From JBPRGH01 sp051418055 (lineage in GTDB: Bacteria; Bacteroidota; Bacteroidia; Cytophagales; Cyclobacteriaceae): a stretch of DNA of 11,386 bases. Below are positions 6,373 to 11,386 of this stretch, piece after piece. Position 1 is the stretch's first letter. Each line of letters starts with the position of its first letter. The notes below the pieces were generated by a model. The model searched no databases, was not told where the DNA came from, and saw only the letters and a list, made by a program, of their open reading frames with translations. The translations under genes were made by a program, and so were the position numbers. The DNA is taken from positions 1 through 11,386 of the forward strand of contig JBPRGH010000081.1 of assembly GCA_051418055.1 (NCBI GenBank). Reading direction: 5' to 3'.

Positions 6373-6921
6373 TCAGATCTCTAATTTTTTATAAATCAGC
6401 TCCCATTGATCCTGCGCAGCTAAAATCAGATCGCCAAATTCTCTGAATACGCCCTTCCCGCTGTTGGTATTTAATACCAGATCTGCTTTTTCTTTAACAT
6501 AATCGGGTGCATCTGCAGGAGTGGCTGAAAATCCTGAGCGTGCAAACAATGGCATATCCAGGAGATCATCACCAATATAAGCTACATTAACTTCGCTAAA
6601 TCCATATTTGTTCATAATCTCTTCCCAAACGGCTATTTTATCTTTTGCACCATGATAATGAAAATCAAATCCTAATTCTTCACACCTGTTTTTTACTACC
6701 GGAGATTCCCTGCCGGTAATAGCTCCAACTTTTATTCCAGCCTCTCTAAGGAAACGCATGATCTGACCATCACGTACGAAGAAATTTTTATACTCCAAAC
6801 CATTATCATCATAAATGATCCGGCCATCTGTCATCACACCATCAATATCTGTGATGATAACTTTAACCGATTTCGCTTTTTCAATAGTTTCTACAGGGTA
6901 TTTGTCCAGGATGCTTTTCAT
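6373..6921 (-). CDS. kdsC: 3-deoxy-D-manno-octulosonate 8-phosphate phosphatase, HAD family
   Basis: Hydrolyses Kdo-8-phosphate to Kdo, directly after KdsA in the pathway; C0-type HAD phosphatase that usually forms tetramers in the cytoplasm. The start is set at the ATG at 6921 (MKSILDKYPV), giving 182 residues; a TTG at 6930 would add three residues and overlaps the promoter box. Motif I is TDIDGVMTDG (24-33) with Asp25 and Asp27, motif II is TGR (69-71), Lys94 is the motif III lysine, and motif IV is GDD (117-119). The C-terminal GKGVFRE (155-161) corresponds to the family's glycine-rich GxGAxRE-like tail. It is first in a minus-strand run kdsC-wbpP-kdsA. Confidence 0.95.
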   Translation of the reverse strand: MKSILDKYPVETIEKAKSVKVIITDIDGVMTDGRIIYDDNGLEYKNFFVRDGQIMRFLREAGIKVGAITGRESPVVKNRCEELGFDFHYHGAKDKIAVWEEIMNKYGFSEVNVAYIGDDLLDMPLFARSGFSATPADAPDYVKEKADLVLNTNSGKGVFREFGDLILAAQDQWELIYKKLEI

Positions 6922-6927
6922 AGGTTT

Positions 6928-6935
6928 CAAAGTTA
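6928..6935 (-). promoter_or_regulatory. Bacteroidota -7 box upstream of kdsC
   Basis: Minus strand TAACTTTG is an exact TAnnTTTG match that ends 6 nt before the ATG at 6921. The heptad tract from 6941 occupies the place of a -33 element and no TTG is seen at 17-23 bp. Confidence 0.5.
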
Positions 6936-6940
6936 AGGAA

Positions 6941-6989
6941 TAGATTTGAGATATGAGATGTGATATATGAGATGTGAAATTTTAGGAAA
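6941..6989. repeat. Heptad tract, seven GAGATNT-type units upstream of kdsC
   Basis: Seven units at exact 7-bp steps from 6941, most fitting GAGATNT, with diverged ends (TAGATTT first, TAGGAAA last). It starts 5 bp from the kdsC -7 box. A looser AGAT-rich stretch of the same kind, with 6- and 7-bp steps, lies at 7141-7170. Confidence 0.85.
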
Positions 6990-6997
6990 TTCCTGCG

Positions 6998-7088
6998 GTG
7001 GTCTGTCGGGGGACAGACCACGGGCATGGAGAACCTTTTGGTATCGGTGCGGTGGGCTTCTTTAGGGAAAAGAAGGGGTGCGGCAGGG
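6998..7088. repeat. 88-bp hairpin module, copy 1
   Basis: Opens with a perfect 10-bp stem, 6998-7007 with 7012-7021, around a GGGG loop, and continues to a TTTAGGGAAAAGAAGGG block at 7061-7077. The module repeats exactly 180 bp later without length change. A partial copy lacking the loop (CTGACAGACCACGAAGGGTG) lies at 7116-7135. Two long minus-strand ORFs across this area are read through the repeats and are rejected as genes. Confidence 0.75.
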
Positions 7089-7180
7089 AATATATTCCTT
7101 CGGGCATTTGGTGTTCTGACAGACCACGAAGGGTGATGTAAGATATTAGATTTAGATAGAGATGTGAGATTACCAAAATG

Positions 7181-7268
7181 TTCTGTCGGGGGACAGAGCA
7201 CGAAGGGTGGAGATTTTTTAGTACCAGTGCGGAGGATCCCTTTAGGGAAAAGAAGGGCGCGGCCAGGT
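7181..7268. repeat. 88-bp hairpin module, copy 2
   Basis: Same layout as copy 1: stem 7179-7187 with 7192-7200 around GGGG, one pair being a G-T wobble, then GTACCAGTGCGG and a TTTAGGGAAAAGAAGGG block at 7241-7257. Identity to copy 1 is high in the hairpin and the AGGGAAAAG block and lower between them. It lies upstream of the acylase gene in the kdsC-acylase divergent spacer. Confidence 0.75.
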
Positions 7269-7276
7269 AGATTGCC

Positions 7277-7318
7277 ATCCCGATCTCCGATTTCCAACCT
7301 CTGACATCCGATCTCTGG
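7277..7318. repeat. Heptad tract, six NNTCYGA-type units
   Basis: Six 7-bp units at 7277, 7284, 7291, 7298, 7305 and 7312, most ending CCGA, CTGA or a near form. This is a unit family not seen elsewhere in the window, but with the same 7-bp step. Confidence 0.7.
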
Positions 7319-7396
7319 CTTAAAACCTCCTGCACCAATACTTTTATTATTAATACAATTCTTCTTATTTTTAAAGATTGAATCGAAGGAAAAACA

Positions 7397-9838
7397 ATGA
7401 GAATAATTAAGCTAGTCCTGCTTTTAGGTATAACCGGGTTTTTAATTTATTTTTTAGCAAATCCACACAAACTAAATAATAACCCTGTCCCTCCTTTAGG
7501 TAAATTTCTTGATCCTTTTCATGGTTTCTGGCAGAATGCTGATGAGAATGCTTTGCCGTTTCCTGACGAAGTGAAGCTGGAAGGACTTAAAGAATCTGTC
7601 ACCATTGTTTATGACACGAATTACGTGCCCCATGTTTTTGCCAGTAATAACGAGGACCTGTTTTATGCACAGGGTTACCTGATGGCACAAAATCGTCTGT
7701 GGCAGATGGAGTTCCAGATTATGGCAGCGGCTGGCAGATTAAGTGAGATATTGGGAGAAAACGAGCGTATCCTAGAATTCGATCGCCTGCAGAGGCGTAA
7801 AGGGATGGTTTATGGAGCCGAACGTTCTGCTGAAAAGATGTATGAAGATAAAGAAATTGAGTCTTATGCCGATGCTTTTGCTGAAGGTGTCAATGATTAT
7901 ATAGCTAGTCTTACCAATGAGACTTTACCGGTAGAGTATAAATTACTTGATTATAAACCCAAAAAATGGACAAAGCTAAAAAGTGCGCTGATCCTTGAAT
8001 ATATGATTGACAATCTCACCGGCTATGATGAAGACCTGGAGAATACTAATGCTCTTGCCATTTTGGGGCCTGAAACATATAATTTTCTTTTTCCTGAGCG
8101 TGTTCCGGGATTAGATCCGACCGTACCTACTGATCAGCCCTGGGAGTTTGAACCAGTAGATTTACCAGAAGGCGATGAGAATTTCCCCTACCTGAAAAAT
8201 TTTAAAGTCGTCACCAAATCCGATCCTGATAATGGAAGTAACAACTGGGCTGTTTCTCCTGAAAAATCAGCTACCGGTAATGCCATTTTAGCAAATGACC
8301 CTCATCTAGGGCTTAATCTCCCCTCTCTATGGATGATGCTACATCTAAATAGTCCGGATTACAACGTCTATGGCTTCACATTTCCCGGAGCCTTGGGTGT
8401 AACTATCGGTTTTAATGATTCTATCTCCTGGGGATTTACCAATGCTCCGCGAGATACAAGGGACTGGTATCGCATCCAGTTTCAGGACGGCTCTAACACA
8501 ACATATGCCTATGACTCCGGTTGGCGTGAGGCAGACCTGGTGGTAGAGGAGATCAAAATCAAAGGTCAGGATCCATTTTATGATACGGTAATTTATACGC
8601 ACCATGGTCCGATTGTTTATGATAGATCCTTCACAGGCTCAGGTGAAAATCTTGCCTTACGTTGGGGAGGTCATGACGGAAGCATGGTACAAAAGACTTT
8701 GCTAATGCTAAACAACTCTAATAACTATGAAGATTATAAAGCTGCCCTGCAATACTGGGAGCAGCCTCCGCAAAATGTAGTTTTTGCTTCTGTAACCGGA
8801 GATATAGCGTTAACAATCGCAGGTAGGTTTCCTCTAAAATGGAGAGGCCAGGGAAAATTTATAATGGAGGGCAGTAATCCTAAGCATGATTGGCAGGGAC
8901 ATATCCCTATGGAGCATAATGCCTACCAGTACAATCCGGAGAGAGGATTTGTCAGCTCGGCAAATCAGCACTCTGTAGATGAAGAGTATCCTTACTGGTT
9001 TTACAGCTCAACAAACGAATATTTCAGGAACAGAAGGATTAACCGCTTACTCGCAGAAAATGACAGTGTTACCATAAAAGATGTAATGGATTATCAAAAT
9101 GATAATTATTCCATAAAGGCTGAGGAAATACTTCCTTTACTATTAGATACTGTTAACATTTCCGACCCTACAGAAGAGGAGCAACAGGTGCTTAGAGACC
9201 TTGAAGGGTGGGATTATTTTTATGATGCTGATAACGTGGCTCCATTATACTTCAATGCCTGGTGGAGTGAGTTTTATAACTTACTTTGGGATGAATTTGA
9301 TCTCGATGTAATACTCGAAAAACCTGATAGCTATGTAACTATACATCTTATTAAACAAGATACAATAAGTGCTTATTACGATATCCAGGCAACTGTAACC
9401 ATAGAAACTCTCGAGGATTTAGCAAATCTTTCACTTCAAAAAGCCATTCAGGAGGTGAATAAATGGCAGGAGGAAAAAGGACTGGAGCTTAATTGGGGAA
9501 ATTATAAACACACTACCCTTACACATTTGGCTCGCATTGGTGCTTTAGGTGTAAATAATGTTGCCATCTCAGGTGTTGGAGATGCGTTGAATGCCACCAA
9601 ATCAGGGCATGGTCCGTCATTCAGGATGATCGTGCATATGACCTCACCACCGGAAGCATGGGCTATTTATCCTGGCGGACAGAGTGGTAATCCCGGTAGT
9701 CCCGCATATGATAATATGGTTGAGGAGTGGCGCAAAGGTGAATATAGGCGATTGCTGTTTCCCGGAAATCTGGAGAAAGCGAAGGAGATGGGGCTGAAGG
9801 TGCAGGTTTTGTCAGTAGGCAGTCGGCAGGAGCAGTAG
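7397..9838 (+). CDS. Penicillin acylase family protein (peptidase S45, Ntn hydrolase)
   Basis: Predicted periplasmic amidase that cleaves itself into alpha and beta chains. The 813-residue precursor has one N-terminal hydrophobic segment (about 4-21), a signal peptide or membrane anchor. The alpha chain follows to about residue 280. Ser281 in GSNNWAV (280-286) is the expected N-terminal nucleophile of the beta chain. Supporting motifs are NDPHLGL (300-306), GVTIGFND (334-341), ISWGFTN (343-349), THHGP (401-405), and GFVSSANQ (517-524) with Asn523 as likely oxyanion-hole residue; the C-terminal YPGGQSGNPGSPAYDN is also typical. Substrate cannot be told: family members act on penicillins, acyl-homoserine lactones or other amides. 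GAAGGA lies 6 nt before the ATG. The last eight codons are read from a heptad repeat tract that also gives the stop. Confidence 0.93.
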   Translation: MRIIKLVLLLGITGFLIYFLANPHKLNNNPVPPLGKFLDPFHGFWQNADENALPFPDEVKLEGLKESVTIVYDTNYVPHVFASNNEDLFYAQGYLMAQNRLWQMEFQIMAAAGRLSEILGENERILEFDRLQRRKGMVYGAERSAEKMYEDKEIESYADAFAEGVNDYIASLTNETLPVEYKLLDYKPKKWTKLKSALILEYMIDNLTGYDEDLENTNALAILGPETYNFLFPERVPGLDPTVPTDQPWEFEPVDLPEGDENFPYLKNFKVVTKSDPDNGSNNWAVSPEKSATGNAILANDPHLGLNLPSLWMMLHLNSPDYNVYGFTFPGALGVTIGFNDSISWGFTNAPRDTRDWYRIQFQDGSNTTYAYDSGWREADLVVEEIKIKGQDPFYDTVIYTHHGPIVYDRSFTGSGENLALRWGGHDGSMVQKTLLMLNNSNNYEDYKAALQYWEQPPQNVVFASVTGDIALTIAGRFPLKWRGQGKFIMEGSNPKHDWQGHIPMEHNAYQYNPERGFVSSANQHSVDEEYPYWFYSSTNEYFRNRRINRLLAENDSVTIKDVMDYQNDNYSIKAEEILPLLLDTVNISDPTEEEQQVLRDLEGWDYFYDADNVAPLYFNAWWSEFYNLLWDEFDLDVILEKPDSYVTIHLIKQDTISAYYDIQATVTIETLEDLANLSLQKAIQEVNKWQEEKGLELNWGNYKHTTLTHLARIGALGVNNVAISGVGDALNATKSGHGPSFRMIVHMTSPPEAWAIYPGGQSGNPGSPAYDNMVEEWRKGEYRRLLFPGNLEKAKEMGLKVQVLSVGSRQEQ

Positions 9839-9874
9839 GCAATTTTAGCCTTTAGTCTTTAGTATTGAGTGGCG
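9814..9874. repeat. Composite heptad tract at the acylase 3' end
   Basis: AGTAGGC (9814), AGTCGGC (9821), a 6-nt AGGAGC (9828), AGTAGGC (9834), a short AT linker, then AGY-started 7-bp units at 9847, 9854, 9861 and 9868. It shows the same unit order and same 6-nt exception as 3063-3126. The acylase TAG at 9836-9838 lies inside it. Confidence 0.8.
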
Positions 9875-9877
9875 ATT

Positions 9878-9925
9878 CGGTCAGACGGCTGGATGTGTGT
9901 ATGCCTGCGGGAAGCCGTCCAACCG
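9878..9925 (+). repeat. 3' hairpin repeat family, copy 2 (after the acylase)
   Basis: Arms CGGTCAGACGGCT (9878-9890) and AGCCGTCCAACCG (9913-9925) pair at 11 of 13 positions around the loop GGATGTGTGTATGCCTGCGG. It lies 39 nt after the acylase stop in the same orientation. The near-identical block 9863-9931 is repeated at 10546-10614 with about six differences in 69. Confidence 0.85.
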
Positions 9926-9960
9926 GTGAACGGGGAAGGAGTTGGGGTTAGGAAACAGGA

Positions 9961-10030
9961 AGTTGGCAATTGGCAAACTATAACCTTCAAACATGAACCT
10001 TAAACTTTAAACCTTAAACTTTAAATTTAA
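9961..10030. repeat. Heptad tract, ten units before the small membrane protein gene
   Basis: Ten units in unbroken 7-bp register from 9961 to 10030. The first two are AGTTGGC and AATTGGC; the later ones alternate AACCTTA and AACTTTA (9996, 10003, 10010, 10017). The tract ends 4 nt before the ATG at 10035, so promoter and ribosome-binding signals of that gene would have to lie within repeat DNA. Confidence 0.9.
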
Positions 10031-10034
10031 GAAT

Positions 10035-10412
10035 ATGAAATTTTTGATCCAAATGATATTGACTCTTCTACTGGGCTTGATCCTGGCGCAGTTCCTTCCT
10101 TTTTGGTCAGTGGCGATAGCTGGTTTTGTGGCAGGCTTATTTATTAAAATAAATGGCTTCAAATCTTTTTTTGCAGGTTTTTTGGGCATTGCACTTCTAT
10201 GGGGATTTTCAGCATGGTTTATCAGTAGTGCCAATAATCATATATTGATGGAGAGAATTGCGGGTGTATTTACGCTTTCCCCAGCATTGTTATTACTTCT
10301 CACCTCTGTTTTGGGTGGATTGATCGGTGGTTTTGCTGCTGCTTCGGGTACTCAGTTGAGGCATGTGCTTTTTCCGGGAAGGAAGAGGAAAAATCCTTAT
10401 TATGGGGTGTAA
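10035..10412 (+). CDS. Small integral membrane protein, unknown function
   Basis: 125 residues with about four predicted membrane segments (roughly 3-21, 24-38, 45-63 and 80-102), then a basic tail HVLFPGRKRKNPYY (110-123) expected on the cytoplasmic side. The glycine pattern GGLIGGFAAASG in the last segment suggests tight helix packing. I do not recognise a named family; similar short four-helix proteins occur in Bacteroidota as hypothetical proteins. An opposite-strand ORF (10007-10234) is a shadow. The ATG follows a heptad tract by 4 nt, and the stop TAA is followed at once by another heptad tract, so the gene is boxed in by repeats. Coding is supported by amino-acid composition and a clean membrane profile. 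Confidence 0.75.
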   Translation: MKFLIQMILTLLLGLILAQFLPFWSVAIAGFVAGLFIKINGFKSFFAGFLGIALLWGFSAWFISSANNHILMERIAGVFTLSPALLLLLTSVLGGLIGGFAAASGTQLRHVLFPGRKRKNPYYGV

Positions 10413-10446
10413 TTTAGTCCCTAGTCCATAGTCCTTAGTCTTGAGT
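10412..10446. repeat. Heptad tract, five NNNNAGT units after the membrane protein gene
   Basis: Units ending AGT at 10412, 10419, 10426, 10433 and 10440. The first base is the last base of the TAA stop codon. Two further 7-nt units of different sequence follow (10447-10460). Confidence 0.85.
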
Positions 10447-10465
10447 GGTGAGAAAATGCCAAAAT

Positions 10466-10557
10466 ATGAAGAATTGAGAAGGAAGAAGAAAGAATGAAGA
10501 AGTGGGCAGTTGGCAAAGGCTTAGTCTTGACCCCTGAGCATTGGGTATTGAGTGGCG
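10466..10557. repeat. Heptad tract, ANNNAGA then AGTNGGC then AGT units
   Basis: Five ANNNAGA-type units (10466, 10473, 10480, 10487, 10494) pass straight into AGTGGGC (10501) and AGTTGGC (10508), then, after a one-base slip, 7-bp steps at 10523, 10530, 10537, 10544 and 10551. The register changes family without losing the 7-bp period. Together with 10412-10460 nearly the whole 340-bp gene-free spacer is repeat-built. Confidence 0.8.
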
Positions 10558-10560
10558 GTT

Positions 10561-10608
10561 CGGTCAGATGGCTGGATGTGTGTATGCCTGCGTGAAGCCG
10601 TCCGACCG
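10561..10608 (+). repeat. 3' hairpin repeat family, copy 3
   Basis: Arms CGGTCAGATGGCT (10561-10573) and AGCCGTCCGACCG (10596-10608) pair at 11 positions plus one G-T wobble. The loop is GGATGTGTGTATGCCTGCGT. It is flanked by a 19-bp direct repeat (CAGTTGGCAAAGGCTTAGT) at 10507-10525 and 10631-10649. It lies 3' of, and in the same direction as, the small membrane protein gene. Confidence 0.85.
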
Positions 10609-10630
10609 ATGAGCGGCGGGTTGCAATCGC

Positions 10631-10713
10631 CAGTTGGCAAAGGCTTAGTTTTGGGTTCTGAGTCTTTAGTCCTGAGAAAGTAGCGGAATATGAAGACGTG
10701 AAAAAAGGCAGGT
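10631..10713. repeat. Second copy of the composite spacer unit
   Basis: Begins with the 19-bp direct repeat, continues in 7-bp steps at 10647, 10654, 10661, 10668 and 10675, then runs into a block with AATATGAAGA at 10687-10696 that resembles 10446-10485 (both TGAGAAAnT...AATATGAAGA...). From 10714 to 10752 nothing further is recognised. Confidence 0.65.
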
Positions 10714-10752
10714 GACGTGTTTAATAAAATGTTGGAAAGAAAAAATTACTGA

Positions 10753-11205
10753 ATGAGTAACAAAAGAATAGATATACAATCAAAACATGGATTTTCATTG
10801 CCTGTAAAGCTTTTGGCAGTTGTATTTATCATTGTTTCCTTTATTATTATCCCTGATTATCCTGCAATTGCAGCTATACTTTCTTTTTTATGCTTACTTA
10901 TACTGACGGCAAAAAGCGGTATTGAGATTGATATGGCTAAAAAGACATATCAGCAGTATATGTCTTACTTTTGGATAATAAAAATGGGAAAACCTAAATC
11001 TTATGATGAGGTTGACCATATGTATATAACATCTGGTGAAAGTATAACCAAAGCTGTATTTAGTTCCGGAAAGATCGTTCATCAGGCGATTTTAAAATTT
11101 ATGAATGGTGATAAAATCCCTTTAATTGAAGAATCGGATAAGCAGGTAGTGAGGAGAAAAGCTGAGGTTGTGGCGAAGAAGTTAGGAGTTGAGGTTATGG
11201 CGTAG
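10753..11205 (+). CDS. Two-helix membrane protein with small C-terminal cytoplasmic domain, unknown function
   Basis: 150 residues. Two hydrophobic segments at about 17-33 and 37-52 form a hairpin; the rest (about 56-150) is soluble and charged. The soluble part begins GIEIDMAKKTYQQY (56-69) and ends with a basic, amphipathic helix (about 128-145). This two-helix plus PH-like-fold layout is seen in several uncharacterised bacterial membrane proteins, but I cannot name the family and the fold is inference. The stop TAG at 11203-11205 lies at the edge of a heptad tract. It follows the other small membrane gene on the same strand after a 340-bp repeat spacer, so cotranscription is uncertain. Confidence 0.75.
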   Translation: MSNKRIDIQSKHGFSLPVKLLAVVFIIVSFIIIPDYPAIAAILSFLCLLILTAKSGIEIDMAKKTYQQYMSYFWIIKMGKPKSYDEVDHMYITSGESITKAVFSSGKIVHQAILKFMNGDKIPLIEESDKQVVRRKAEVVAKKLGVEVMA

Positions 11206-11246
11206 TAGTAGTCTTTAGTCCTGAGTCTTTAGTAATTAGTATTAGT
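11203..11246. repeat. Heptad tract of AGT units at the 3' end of the last gene
   Basis: AGT at 11210, 11217, 11224, 11231 and 11238 (7-bp steps), then 11244 (6 bp), preceded by TAGTAGTAG, which includes the stop codon of the upstream gene. It is the same unit family as 6329-6363 and 10412-10446. Confidence 0.85.
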
Positions 11247-11308
11247 ATACCCTCATGATATAGGTTGACAGCTTCCCTACCTAAAGCCCAAAACATGTGA
11301 ATAACTTT

Positions 11309-11341
11309 TTGATTTAAATTTAATAGTAGGAATTATATTTG
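11309..11341 (+). promoter_or_regulatory. Putative promoter TTG-N22-TATATTTG
   Basis: TTG at 11309-11311 and TATATTTG at 11334-11341, spaced by 22 bp, fit the flavobacterial consensus TTG-N17-23-TAnnTTTG. It is the only site I found in the window with both elements. It points off the right edge, so its gene is not visible. A small inverted repeat TTGTC/GACAA (11339-11343, 11351-11355) overlaps the start region. Confidence 0.5.
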
Positions 11342-11386
11342 TCTTATCAGGACAAGCGGAGGCGGGCTCTGCTGGGGAGCAACCCA

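Noticed and set aside
6922..6930. TTG start for kdsC
   Set aside because: It overlaps the TAACTTTG box and an ATG three codons later fits the family length better.
6881..7338. Two overlapping minus-strand ORFs (138 and 118 codons)
   Set aside because: Their sequence comes from the duplicated 88-bp module and heptad tracts; the protein similarity between their halves mirrors the DNA repeat and no domain is recognisable.
9878..9925. Intrinsic terminator after the acylase
   Set aside because: The hairpin is good but has a roughly 22-nt conserved loop and no following U-run, so it is reported as a repeat hairpin rather than a terminator.
10007..10234. Minus-strand ORF opposite the small membrane protein
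   Set aside because: It is a shadow of the plus-strand gene, which has a clear membrane-protein profile.
10412..10681. CRISPR-like array
   Set aside because: Units are 7 bp, contiguous and degenerate; there are no 20-40 bp repeats separated by unique spacers and no cas genes.
1..11386. Mobile element or defence system
   Set aside because: No transposase, integrase, toxin-antitoxin pair, nuclease or reverse transcriptase is encoded; the repeats have no visible enzyme of their own.

Overview
The window looks like a chromosomal piece of a Bacteroidota genome, possibly a Cytophagales relative. The order is a guess. Supporting signs are moderate-to-low GC coding sequence, a UpxY-type NusG paralogue, weak Shine-Dalgarno sequences, several boxes matching the Bacteroidota -7 consensus TAnnTTTG, and Kdo genes (Gram-negative outer membrane). 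No rRNA, tRNA, CRISPR array, transposase or phage gene was seen.

Layout. Positions 1-335 are intergenic and hold a palindromic repeat. Positions 336-3758 are a minus-strand surface-polysaccharide module read right to left: upxY-like antiterminator, 267-bp spacer, then three overlapping genes wbpE/wlbC (aminotransferase), wbpD/wlbB (acetyltransferase) and wbpB/wlbA (dehydrogenase). Together these three convert UDP-GlcNAcA to UDP-GlcNAc(3NAc)A. Positions 3759-4250 are repeat-rich spacer. Positions 4251-6921, also minus, hold kdsA (Kdo-8-P synthase), a wbpP-like UDP-GlcNAc 4-epimerase and kdsC (Kdo-8-P phosphatase), so this half makes LPS-core and capsule/O-antigen sugar precursors. After a repeat-filled divergent spacer (6922-7396) the plus strand carries a membrane-anchored penicillin-acylase-family (S45, Ntn hydrolase) enzyme and two small membrane proteins of unknown function. 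The last 180 bases hold no complete gene but a good promoter match pointing off the right edge.

The genes are mostly recognisable housekeeping and polysaccharide genes. The unusual layer is between them. Nearly every spacer from about 3018 to 11246 is built of tandem 7-bp units. Several unrelated unit families are present (NNNNAGT, AGTNGGC, GAGATNT, GCNNNGA, NNTCYGA, AACYTTA, ANNNAGA), but the spacing is 7 bp in almost all of them. The tracts often abut start or stop codons, and one supplies the last eight codons of the acylase. Interleaved with them are (i) a hairpin family with a conserved loop, found 3' of genes and always in the orientation of the upstream gene, (ii) palindromic CGTCATTGCGAG elements, and (iii) an 88-bp module duplicated at a 180-bp offset with a GGGG-loop hairpin. 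Three genes (wbpE, kdsA, kdsC) have a TARCTTTG box 5-7 nt before the ATG, which implies near-leaderless mRNAs. I found no convincing new enzymatic or defence system; the best candidate for something undescribed is the heptad-periodic intergenic DNA and its companion hairpins.
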